DNA of 64,000 nucleotides from Cricetomys ansorgei. Its lineage: Eukaryota; Chordata; Mammalia; Rodentia; Nesomyidae. A program made the position numbers and the translations under genes. The stretch is from contig JAMJFZ010000597.1 of the NCBI GenBank assembly GCA_026225945.1, positions 3,058,001 through 3,122,000 of the forward strand. Reading direction: 5' to 3'. Positions within the stretch are counted from its first letter, which is position 1; the number at the start of each line of letters is the position of its first letter. A model generated the notes under the pieces. That model searched no databases. It was not told where the DNA came from and saw only the letters and a program-made list of their open reading frames with translations. Positions 10,459-23,000 of the stretch are shown one piece after another.

Positions 10459-13400
10459 ATAGTTTATTTTAAAAGAAAAACGATGGACAGGGGAAAGGTC
10501 TGTGACACAGACTGCGATGTTTTTGTTTTAATCTAGAGAGAACTTTGGTAGGCTGTGTAGAGGTAAGCAATGGAGAGAGCCTGCAGAGCCCAGAAAGTGA
10601 AAACAGAGCCTTGGGGAACATAGCAGGGCTCAGAAAATACAGAATTAGAAGTACAGGGAAGGAAGTGGGGCCTCACTGGATACACACAACGGTCAATGGG
10701 AAGAGGAGCAGTGGGCAGGAAGCCCTTGCCTTAGGAGCTTCTCTCCTAAGAGACGGTGAACTGTCACTGGCTGACAGAAAAGATGAAGGACATGGATCGG
10801 AAAAAAGAGTAATACCAAGTTCAAGAATTTCCAATCAATACTGAGGCTGTGGCTCTGAACCTGCCATGCCTAGAATCCAAGAAGGAACAGAAAGCAGGCT
10901 GATGCAGAAAATGGAGAAAGTGAAAGTTGGGGAGATTAGGGAAGCTCAAGATGCTAGTAAGAGTCTACGTGATGGCGCCTGGGTTCAGGCTGGGAAGAGG
11001 AGGAAATCCTGGAGAAGAATGGAAGTCTGGGAGAAGGGAGAGGAATGCAGTCATGGAAGTGGACAGAGGAAAAAAGGAATGTGCACAGGAGTGGGTGGGG
11101 CTGGAAAAGAGGAGGCACGGAAGCGAAGACAGCTTGGAAGTTCAGTCAGAGACCAATGTAGCGAGAAGGGAGTGCACCAGGGCCCAGCGGTGAACAACGA
11201 GGGGCCTAGACAGTGAAGGAGTATGAAGACCTGTGGCAAAATCAGGGACAGGAAGCCGACAGTCACTGGGTATCCAACAATGCTCACATGGAACATGTCC
11301 AAGGAGGGCCAAGGTTCCTATAGCAGGCATGCACCTGTGGCTAGGATTCAGGAGGATCAACCTACCCATATTCTGTGGAAGAATGCTTTGTCCATCCTGT
11401 ATCAATTTTTGCACTAAAATCCCCATTTTGTCTACTGAAGCCACCCAACTATTGCATTTCCCAGCACAGCCAGAAACAAGTTTCTTGACTTCTAGGGCTG
11501 CACACTACAGTATAATAACCAGAACTCACTATGTTTCCATTGCATGACTTAGTCCAGGACCAAAGAGCTTAACTGACTTTACGATGGGACCATACACAAA
11601 CGAGTCACTGCACAGTCAGTGAAAATGTTAAAGAGCCAAAGAGCAAAAGTTACTTAGCAAACAAGTGTTTGCTTTGTTTTCTTAAACTTCCAGTTCTGGT
11701 TTTTGCATGCAAAAAAAAAATTTAAACATGACTAAAAACTTGATTCCAGGAGGAATTTCCTGGTCTAAGCAGTATAGGGAAGGAATGATGGGCCAGGACC
11801 TCCTAGCCTTGAAGGGAAAGGCATCCCTCTTCCCTATCTGCCCTGCTCACATCCCAGAGGGAGCCTCTCAGCAAAGGGGCTCTACAATGGGAAGGAAACA
11901 GAGGGCTGCTCACCATACTCCCAGATCTCTGGGCCACAAGCTGATCCTTGCACTAACAGGATGCACTCAAGCTATGAGCTGTACCAAGAAAAGGGAAGCC
12001 AAGCTTGAACCACGCATTTCCGTTCCATGTCTACAGTCTAAGCTGGTCCAGGAAAGGCTGGTAGGTTTCAGGCTGTCATAGTGCTCAGTGGCTTTCTGGT
12101 GCCAAATGCCATGCACGAAGTAGTAGGAATACGGGCCACAAAAGGGAAAGATGCCAAATGCAAGAACTAGGAAGGTAAGAACAGAAGGAACCTTGTCAGA
12201 CTAATCAGGGAGAAAGATATGAAAATTGAAAGAGAAAGCCAGAGCCCCAACAAAAGAGCTTTGTGAACACCAAGGAGCAGAACCTGCTTTCAAAGGTTAC
12301 CTGACTAGAAGTGAAGTGAAGATTCAGCTGCCTAGAACTAGACAGCAGCATAAGCCCACCTACTGTGGAGAGCTTGGCAGCACTGCAGAATGACAAGGCA
12401 GTGGGCGGGGCTCGAGTCAAAGTGAAGATGTTCCCTCAGTCCAATGGAGAAGGGATTGAGTACTTTCATTGATTCACAGGGAGAAAAAAAAAAATTCCTT
12501 CCCAACAAAAGCCTTATGGATAATCACTTCCTTAAACTGCACCTCTTCATAAAACAAAGCCATGGTCCGAGAGTCCCCTGAAATGAGCCGCGCCATGCCT
12601 CAGGACCAGGCACTGAAATGCCAGGTCTGTAGCTCCACCAGTAATATAACTGACAGGTTCTTCCTCAGCCACACCCTTGCCTGGGAAGAAGCCTGCCCTG
12701 TACGGCTCTCAGATGCTTTCTCACGAACACCCTGCCTACACTGTGGAAATCCATCTACAATATGGGTTGCAGCTCTCTATTGCCACAGTTCTACTACGAT
12801 GGCTTCTAGAAAGCACTTCTGGATTCTGTGAGAACTATGATCCTAAAGTTACCTCAGGGTCACCAAAGGACACTGGCTTCTCACCTCTCAACTTTCCCCT
12901 TCTCTGCTCTTAGCCTACGAATGCCTAGGTCAGGCAATCTGTCACTGTAGCCTTCTCCAAGCTCCAACAAAACAGGGTGACAGTGTTGGCCACTTCTAGG
13001 CTGAGCAGCGTGGCCCCAGTTCTGATCTTTGGCTGTATGGAAACATAGAGAACTAGAATCTTGGGCGGGAGGAAAGCTCAGCACAATGCACTGGCAGTGG
13101 ATTATTCTTGTCAGAGAACTCTGGACCTGCAGCAGACACCACCACACCCATCTCTCCCAAGTCGAACCCGGGATGCAGATGTCTGAATAGAGACAATCAG
13201 AGAAGAGCCACTGACACACGTAACAGCCACCTCTGGGAAGGCAGGTTCTCGAGTGCTATTAACCAGTTAGGGCACAGAGGAACAGACTGGCATCTTCCAG
13301 ATGGGATTGAGATCTGGTTTTTGTACCGCCACCCAGCTCAGGCAAGAGTACCAAACCACACATAGCATTTCACAGTGACCACCTAAGTCCTCCTTAGGAA

Positions 13401-13995
13401 AGGAGGTATGAAAATCAAATACCCTGAAAACCATTAGAACCCAAATAGGCACCAAGTGAAACCTAGGGCCTCAAGTAGCCTCCATTGTTCTGCCGGTGGC
13501 AGATGCCTCTATCCCAACAGGACGAGCAAAGGCAAACAGTGACAGTCTTTGGCTGTGCTGGGACAGGGATCACAGGCCTGCCATATATTCAAACCTTGCT
13601 TCCTTTCTTGTCCCTGCTTCTAAGCCAGTTCAGACACACACAGTGCTCCTGAGCCCTGGCTCCTGAGAGGTGAGCAAAGTCTGCTCTCCTCAACTGAGAG
13701 AGCTCATCAAGGAAGCCAGGTCCTCCTCAGCCTGAAGAGGCACAGAACCTGTATGTCTGATTACTCCGGCAATGAGGAACACCTCCCTCTTCCCTGTTTT
13801 ACTGAAAACCTTCTTTATGGTGGATGCACTATGGCTCCCAAATAAATGCTGGCAATGCAATGATGAAGGAGCGCTACACGCTCAACAAGACTCATCTCAC
13901 AGCCAGACTCTGCAGAGGATAAGCTGAAGGATGGGGAGGGACGGTCGGGAGGGTGGGGGCATCAGCCACCAGAATGCCCCATCTTCTTCCAGCTC

Positions 13996-14055
13996 TCACA
14001 CCTGGGAGATGCTGTTGGCCAGGCGAAATGACATTTTCTTTGTCTTTTCATTCTC
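13996..14055 (-). CDS. Trim66: TRIM66 terminal coding exon and stop codon
   Basis: Sixty coding nucleotides after acceptor cttttatctcag, encoding [19 protein letters not shown] and TGA at 13998-13996. This matches the known TRIM66 C-terminus. The exon continues as 3' UTR to the left. Confidence 0.95.
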   Translation of the reverse strand, partial: ENEKTKKMSFRLANSISQV

Positions 14056-17000
14056 CTGAGATAAAAGAAAAATGTAAATACTCAAATTTATTAAACTGTA
14101 GGGGACCAGGGTCAGGATTGGGGTTCCCCAGAGCCTATGTTCTATTCTACCCTGGAAATGCAACTGCAGAGCTCACTAAAGATCCTCTAGAGTGTGCACC
14201 AAGTGTTGTAAATAACTAGGGGCACACTGGAGGCCATCAGCCATCTCAGTGGAACTTAACACGGCTGCATGTAGTGGCACAAACCTGTAATCCTAGCCCT
14301 GGGACAAAGAAATAGGAGGACTGTCACAAGTTTAAGGCCAGCCTGGTCTCTATAGTTAGTTCCAATCCAGCCTTAGCTACATAGTGAGAATCTATTTCAA
14401 AAAAGGAAGGGAGGGAGGGTGGAAAGGAGGATGGAAGGAAGTAGGGAGAGGAGAAAGGAAGGGGAAAGGGAGGGACACAGAAAGGGGGGAAGGAGAGAAG
14501 GAGGGACAGAGGGGAAGGTCTCCTTCCCTCCTGAAAGTCTATACAGATGAGACCAGTCAGAAGATCCTAGAAATCTTTCTGTTGCAAGCAAAACTTTATC
14601 TGCCTCCTTCCTATATCAAGGAGTTAAAAGGGTGCCTTCTCTCCCTTTAGCCCAGGCAGGGATCAGGCACTGATACCAGGTAGCTTTCTTTCTATGGGTA
14701 TTGAAATCATAGTGTAGTATTAACCAGGACTAAGCTAAGGGTCAGAATACCTGTTCTTCACCCTAGATCTGTTAGTTTGCTAGAGGCCCCTGGACAGGAA
14801 CACGGGCCCCTCTGAATTTTAGGCTCTACTGAGAACCAGACCTGGTGATCTCTGTGCCGCCCTACCTCTCTCATAGCTAAGAGGTTGAGAATGAAGGCTC
14901 ATCACCACCGCTCTACCTTGTGTGCCCATTGCCAATGCTGTCATCACCCACCTTGCCCACTGGCTAGCAACAGCTCTTTACCATGTGACGACGCCGCCTC
15001 TTAGGCTGGATGCCTTCCTGCATGTGGGGCGGCCATGGGAAGCCCTGAGGGGTGGAACAGCCACTCTCTCCAGATACATCCTCAGAGTCTGAATCGTCTT
15101 GCTGCGTCTGGGCAAAGCTTTTGTCTGGGTAGATCTCCTTTAGCCAGCCCTCAAAGAACACCTCCAGACAGCGGCCAGCCTCTGCAACCTCCGAGTCAGG
15201 CTGATGAGGGAAGACAGTAGTGGTCTAGCCTGTTTCTCCCAGGTTGTCTCCTCTGTGCTCTTCCATCAGGAGGGACACAGGAGCACAAACCTGATTGGCC
15301 CATCTTGGAGCCTTACCCTAAGAGACCTGGAGCTTGGCACACTCTCCTAGGACTCAAGATAACCATTTAGTAGCAGCTTATAAAGTAGAAGTAATCTCAG
15401 TGGATACCTGCAGTTGGCCAGTTACTAACGTCTCCTCACCATCCTTCTGCATCCAAGCTTAGGGCCCACATTTTGGAGACAGATTCTAAACCATCGCAAA
15501 CCTCAGGACTCTGCTCCCAGACTCTCTTGTCACCCCCAACCCCAGACATGACAATCTTAGGATCACTAAGAAATAGAGCAAACAAACCCAACATACATAA
15601 TTGAACTTTGCACAGTTCCAGAACATGAGGCGCACGTCTGACACCACTTCCTCTGGAGTGGTGTAGTGAGCTGGGTCCTTCTTTTGCAGCTTCCTTCGGA
15701 TGATTGACAGATCCATGGGCCTCTTGATAATCTGGTAATAATGTCTGGCCTTGGGGAAGGAGAGAATCGGGGAGGAGGAGAGGAGATAGGAATGTAGGAA
15801 CGGATAAGGAACGAGAGGAGATGAAGAATGAGTCGGAATATAAGTGAAAGAGTAGAAGAGATGGGCACTAACAGTATGGAAAGAGAAAGGGAGGGATGTA
15901 GGTAGTAGCAGGTGTGAGGAGAGGAGGAAGCAGGGATGGCCTTTACCCCAAGGGTCCCCTGAGCAGAAAGGACAGCAGCAGACAGCGGGTCCTCCTTACC
16001 AGGGGGCTGACTGGCTCGTGGAAGGGCAGGCTGAGGCTGTTGCAGCACAGGGACAGGACCAGCTTCTCACACTTCTGCAGGGATCACAAGTAGCACATCG
16101 TTCTGGCTCAATGATAACTAAAGATGGTCACCCTGAGCACTGTCTGGCTCTGGCCTCAGGGTGCCACCCTACGCGGCAGTTTGGGAAAGGGACAGTCACA
16201 TAAGTCCTCACAGGCTGAGTCAGCAGGCATGGCCCATGGTACAGCCTTAAGCACGCCGCCCCCACCCTCAACAGTTCAGGTGCTGAAGGCTTGGTCCTCC
16301 CAGGTGACACAGGAACCAATCAGTTTCTGGACTGCTGGGAGCTGGTGAAACTTTTAAGAGGTGGCAGCGAATGGGAGGAAGTGGGTCATTTGGGCCACCT
16401 CCTTGCAAGGTATACTTTGTCCCTGGAGCCCCCTTCTCTCTCTCTCTCTGCTTTCCTATGGCCATGAGGGAAGCTTTGCTCCTCAACTCGCTCCCCATTG
16501 TAACCTTCCTGCCTCACCACAGACCTGGGAGCAATGAAGCCAATGGCCATGGGGTGAAACTCTGAGCCAGAACAAACCTGCTCTGCATTAAGTTCATGTT
16601 CTTGGGAACTCTGTCCCAGTGACAGAAAGCATAATAACAAACACTCCTCCTCCACCACCACCAAAAAAAAAAAAAAAAAAAAAAAAAGGCTTGCCATCCC
16701 CCTGCAAAACCCCCAGCCTCTGTGGGCACATGGGACCGCCTTACACAGAAAACTCTGCTCCCAAAGCCCTTCCCTACCTTCTGGTCATAAACGCTCAGGC
16801 CGGAAGGTACGCGCACTCCGGGCTGACTGTAGCGGGCGTTCTCGCAGTCGTACTCCATCTCGGGCTGTGTCAGGCTGCGGCACAGGGTACACACCCACTC
16901 TCCCCTGCATAGCGGGCAAGGCCATATCAGAACTCCTCCCGGACTCCCCCCCGCCCGTGACAGGCAGAGAGAAGGGGGTGAGGAAGTAAGAAACCGGCTT

Positions 17001-20000
17001 GAGAGAAGTAAAATAAACGGAGATGCCATGCATTTGAAAACAAAAACAGGAGCTGGGGAGGAGCCAGGGCTGGCGGGACAGATCTGTGAGTGGAAGCACA
17101 ACACTGTGGAGCCCACCAACTCACAGAACTGCATTTGGCGCGGGCCCAAAAAGGCCCTCTCTGGGAGCACCGAGGGCCTGGCCCTGCTAGCCAGGGGGTG
17201 GACGACTCACCCTGGGAAGCTGAGCAAGGCTGGCACGTGGCAGGAAAGGTGATACACTTTGGGGCAGCGGTCACAGCACAGCAGCTCGCCGCCGTTGAGG
17301 CACACGGCACAGAAGTCTTCGTTCTCTATGGGGGCTGGGGTGCACTTCTTGGCTCCAGGAGTGCGAGGAATGACTTTATGTTCTTCAGAAGACGTGCTGT
17401 CCGCCTCTAGTGGTCGCTGTCCAGTCAGAGATGTGACAGTGACCTTTCTTCCCCCTAAACCCGGGCCTTGGGTGGCATCAGGAAGGCTGTTCTGGCTGAC
17501 CTTGAGGAAGAATTGACTCTGAGCAGTTGGATCACAGTATTGAAAAGAGGTTGGCGGGGTTGGGGCTGGGGGGCAGACTGAGAGAGCCAACCACTTACTA
17601 TGAGGACCTCTTACTCCAGGACCACAAGCCAGCCAAGTCCCAGCTCAGCCATGCTGTACCTCACAGATGCCCCACAGCACCGAGGACAAGGCAAGCTTAC
17701 AGTCCCACTGAGGCCCACAAAAGGCCCTAAAGCAAGTGTTCGAGCAGCAGCAAAGAAAAACAAGAGGCTCCTAGCCTAGACCAAGCAGAGCCAAGTGATA
17801 CCTTAATAGACATGCTGGAGGACTCGGTGCCACACTCAATCACCAGCAGGAAGCTTCCGTCCTGGCTGTTCTTCTGTGGCTTCAGTTTAAACACAGGCAT
17901 CTCTCCTGAGGAGGCAGCACAGATCTTGAGCCGCTCCAGACGCACGTAGGGAATCTTGGGTTCACTACTGAGGGCTCTGCAGTAAGAGAGACAGCAGGAG
18001 CCTCAGGTAGCCTTAAACACTTGAGTGTGGCTCATTATGACCCCACAACTGAATAGCTATTCAAGGCCTGCTCAGGTAACCCTTTATAGATCCAAATCTG
18101 CCCCCTGCCAAGCTCTGCCCAGCCAACCCTGTCAGACACAGGAAAGACCTGTGGTACCATCTGTAGTCAAAGGAGGGCTCCCGGAGAGCAAGGACGGTTA
18201 CACACAGAGCATGCCTCACAATGCCTGAAACTCTCCCTTAACTATTTTAGACACCCAAGCACACGGCTGATAGCAGATATAGACAAACTTCTGCTCCTAG
18301 ATCTTATTCAGGATTACTTCCTGTGCCAACCTGTCAGAACAGGAAGTTGAAGGTAAGATCGGCCAAGAGTCATTACCTGATACTCTGATTCTCTTTTGTG
18401 TCCAGCTCTCGGGCTTCTTGTTCAAAATTATCATATTCTAAGACAAAAAACATAAGTAGCTGTGAAATACATTTGTGGCAACATTCTCTGTCTTTAGACC
18501 TTCCATTCATTTCTGCTATCTGGACTTTTGATCATACATCTGCCACACAATTGTTACCAACAATGTGCTCATTCATAGGGTGACAAACCTTCTATGGGTC
18601 TCCTTTCCAAGAGAGGATGAAGGACCATCTTTTTGGAACGATGACCACAGATACTCAGAGGCTGCTGCAGGTAAGCACTGGGGTCAGGCACTGAGAGCCA
18701 TCTCCTAAGAGCTCAGAAATCACCGGTTTCCCATACACTAGTGTCACTTTCTGTTATTCTCTGCAGTCTCTGCCAATGTTGTACCTCCCCTGGGGGCCGG
18801 AGCCCCTGCACAGCCCAGTGGATACAGATGGGCAGGAAGTAGTGGTGACGCACAAACAGCAACTCCCATTTATTAGCACCATCCTATGCACTTTCCTTGG
18901 GCAAAGCTGGGTCTAAAATTTAAATTTACTTTCATAATATAGGGTTATGGTACTATATGTAATAAAGATCAATAATTTCGTAGTTGGTCTGTCAATATAA
19001 AGAAAAATAGTGGTATTGTTGTTCTTGTATGTATTAAATGTCTACAAAATAGGCTGATCCATTTCAAAATAATAACACCACACATGTAAACATCCTAAGT
19101 GGTCAGAATATGATTCTAACTTCCTGACTAGCCCTTATCAGATGAAACAAACCAATGAACCACTTTGATAAGGGATATTGGTGGGCTGCCAAGCTAGCTC
19201 AGTGAGTATAGGTGCCTGCCGCCAAGTCTGACGACCTGAGTTCGATCCCCCAGGGCCCACATGGTAGAAGGAAAAACAGCCAGCTCCCTAAGAAGAAACT
19301 CATAGCCTATCTCCAGCGGCCCAAATTCCCTTCACTATGAAGCACTTCACAAATCCACAAGACTCCTGAGCACATGGAAAATCTGTGCCATTACATAGTA
19401 AGTGGCCTAGTGATCTCACAGTAGTTATTCGCCCCCTACTCTCTGCAGTGGTTTGGTGAGTCCCATTTAGTGAGGCAGGCAGCAGATACCTATTTCATAA
19501 AAATCAGAGGTTGATGCTTTTTCACGCACAACATTTTGCCAAGGCTATCTCTTTTGGAGTGATTTCTTCCAGCATGCCTACATACAGAGCCAGACTCCCC
19601 AAGGTGTGTTCTATGGGGGAAGTCACAAGGAGGCCACAGGAATCACTGCCGTCCATACTCAGGGAAGCAGACGCACGTGTATCACTTCTGAAGGACAGAA
19701 GCAAATTCAGCCTTATCTGCAGCCTCCCCCAGGCCCAGCCCACCCAGCTGCCTCTACCTCACCTAGAAGTGCTGAGTTGCCTGCTCACACCTATGGTCAA
19801 CAACAGGAAAGGCAGCCACTTACTCAGGTCTCACCTTTTGGGTCCTGGTACTGTTGCAGAGCAGTAGATGTGTTGATCACTGGTGCCAGGAAAGGCTTTT
19901 TCACAGAGAGGTTAATTGGTTCCTCCAGTTCTGAGGGAATAGCCAAATCCTTGGGAACACCCAGACTGGAGGCTGTGGGGCCTTGTCCTACTGAGTCTGT

Positions 20001-23000
20001 GAAATGGGTACAGTCCTCGCTTTCCATCTGTCAAAGGCAAAAGCCAACAAGAATCAAATCAGACATTCTGACCATCAGCAGAACTGCTAAGTTAAGGCTA
20101 AGATAAGGCTGATAATAAGCAAAAGTTGAATGACGCTCTCCCAAGACCTACCTTACACAAAGCATTTCCCAGGGAGGATTCAGCCCCGTCTCTGGAGCCT
20201 AGCCTCTCCACAGTTCGGCCAGATCCAGAACTGGAAATGGATCTAGCCTCCAGATGCGTGTCAGAAACCAGAGGCATGTCTTGCAGAGGACAAGGGGCCA
20301 GACTCGGCACAGCCTGAGTGTGCCCAGACATTAGGCTGGGCCCAGCCTGTGAGTGATTACTTGCCAGGCTTGTGATGGTCTGGGAGGAATCTCCCCTCAG
20401 GTTGGGCATGGACTGGAATGTGCCACGCACAAGGTTTGACATGGGCTGAAGATGACTGGCTGTCAGGCTGGGCACAGCATGGTTCGAAACATTCATCAGG
20501 CTGGACGCATTTTGCGGCGGGCCACTCAGCAGGCTCGGGATTGTGTGGGTGGGGCCAGCTGTCAGGCTGCTCACACTGTGGGTCGGTGGCTCTATGGTCC
20601 TCGCCAGCCTGGTAGATGACAACTCCATCTCCAGAGTGTTAGAAAAGCCCATGATGCTCACTGAGGTGGAGTGCTGCAGAAAGGGGCATAGGCAGAGTTG
20701 GGCTGTCAACTGGGAATGCAGGAAGAGAGGGAAGACCCATCCAAACAAGCTCTGAGATTCCATTCACCTGCATTTAGGAGCTGCCAGAAGCAACTAGGTT
20801 ACGACATAGGAGCACAAGCTAAGGTGTGTGTGTGTGTATGTGTGTAAGAGCAAAAGAGACAGAACAAGAAAAGGAGAGAACCTACCACCTGAGATACACA
20901 CATGCCCCATGGGCCATTACCTCCCAACCCTAGTCATGTAGTTAAGCAAAAGGTTAGTAGGACTTGTTTTTGGTGGGGAGGGCGTTCAAGACAGGGTTTC
21001 TCTCTTGTAATTCTGACTGACTGTCCTGGAACTCACTCTGTAGACCAGGCTGGCCTCGAACTCACAGAGATCTGCCTGCCTCTGCCTCCCTAGTGCTGGG
21101 GTTAAAGGCATGCGCTGCCACCACCCAGCAGGACATTCACATTTCCAGTCTTAACTAATGCTATCTGTGGCTTCCCTTCCCTTTAAGGGGTCTCATAGGG
21201 TACTTTCCTACATAAAACTAGCCAGGAGTTATGAAAAAATATCAAACTGTGATCTGCATCAGGGCTGCTCCTTCGAAAGAGTGGCAGGCTCCAGGGACTC
21301 ACTCTGTCCTGGGAACCCAGATCAGCTCCAGAGCCTGCAGCATGCAATAACATAGGATAATGGGTTTCATCAGGGTAGGGGGAGGCTCTTTCTAGCTCTG
21401 GTATACCTGCCCAAGTCACCCCAAACCACAGGAAGGGGACTCTATAGGGACTCCTAACACAGCCCCAGCCGTGCAGCCATCAGATGAGGTGAGACTGTTC
21501 CAATCAGAAATCTAAGTACTCACACTCCTAAGAAGAGGGGACTTAAAACGTTAATGAAAAGGAGTTGAAGACATGGTGGTTTCGGTCACTGATTCTACAG
21601 AGTTTTCAGATTGAAGAAGCAGATTTGGTGGCGGTAAGAGTGCAGGAGACTGGTGTTAAATGGAATTTTCATGAATTTAGAATTTTGATAACCCTGTTCT
21701 TGATCAAAAGAAAGGCTGACTATATACCAATTTGTGTACTTTTGAAAATTAAAGGGAAAAACACTAGAACACACAGCTCTAAACTGTCAAGATCAATGTC
21801 CCAAATCTGTCATCCTTTCCCCATGTGTGAAGTATTCAAATTTCCTGAGGGCAGTAAACGCTTCAATACATTCTCGGGTTTCAATAGAAAGGAACAAAGC
21901 TATTCCCTAGTGAAGAAAGACTGCCTTCCTCCCATGCCTGGTGACCCAGCTCTGTAAGTCAGATGCTACGGGGGAGTCTCACAGGGGCACCCTTCTTTGC
22001 TCCCAAGCCAACCCCAGGCCCCTAATTCAGATACACCCATTGCTTCCCTGTCTGCTGACAGTGCCAAAACCTGACCTACTTTCCTGTCTCCCTAGACAAC
22101 AGGAGAGGCCTCCTCAGCGGAGAGACACTTGGCCGTGCACATCAGACCACAGCGTGCCTTTTCATCAAACTCTGCAGTGTGCCCTACTCTCCTCAGGATG
22201 AGCAGAAAAATGCTGAAGAGACTCCCAAGACCCGGTGACCCGTGTCCTCATCCTTAGCAGCCGCAACTCAAAGAACAAGCCTCTCCCCACTCTCTGCGAT
22301 CCGGGCTTTCAGAGAAACAAGTCAGATGCCCCTGGCAGCCCTACCACCCCCCAGAGACTCCTTCTCTGCACAAAACATTCTCCTTGCTCAAGTGCCCGGT
22401 TCAACTAGCCCTTCAGAACTCAACTCCGCTGCCGTTTTTGCTGTTGTTGTGTTGTCGTTGTTGATGTGAAAAAGGGCCCTTCATCCTCTAGTGTACCCCA
22501 CCTCCTTTATGCTCCCACAGTGCCGGGGCCCTTCAGCCTCGTGGCACACCCGTGACACACTGAGCAGTTGCTGTTCCCCTATGACACTAAACCCCACCAG
22601 AGCATAGGCTTTGGTTTATTTCCTTTATCCACTTTATTCCTAGACCCAGGAGCAGTATCCAGGTGGATACGTGACATAATGAGCTGCTCAGAATTTCAAA
22701 GAATGTGGCCTGACTGCAGATTCTACAGACGCTGAGCTGAGCCAACAGCAGCTTCGTTCGCTCACAACTGAGTCTGTGAGTTTTCCCGAAAATCATGACT
22801 GGCTTTGGAGAGCCGGAGCTTAGAGAGAATTTATTACCTGCACGGTAACTTGCTAGGGGTTCTACATGTCTGTCCACCCCAGTTAACCCTCCCAGTAGAG
22901 GTCATTGTTTGAGCTGGGCAGTGGTGGCGCACACCTTTAATCCCAGCACTCAGGAGGCAGAGGCAGGCGGATCTCTGTGAGTTCGAGGCCAGCCTGGTCT

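Larger units (their letters stand above)
8970..13995 (-). other. Trim66: Putative long TRIM66 3' UTR (about 5 kb)
   Basis: From the stop codon leftwards, sequence is almost free of SINEs for 5 kb (one antisense B1 near 10.3-10.46 kb), whereas the flanking intergenic DNA has several. It ends at a good poly(A) signal near 8.99 kb. The open frames inside on both strands show no protein family. A shorter form could use an AATAAA on the minus strand at 10468-10463. The extent is inferred, not shown by transcripts. Confidence 0.5.

Noticed and set aside
16514..17170. 218-codon minus-strand frame read as one gene
   Set aside because: Only 16778-16904 is exon; the rest is intron read-through including a poly-T run.
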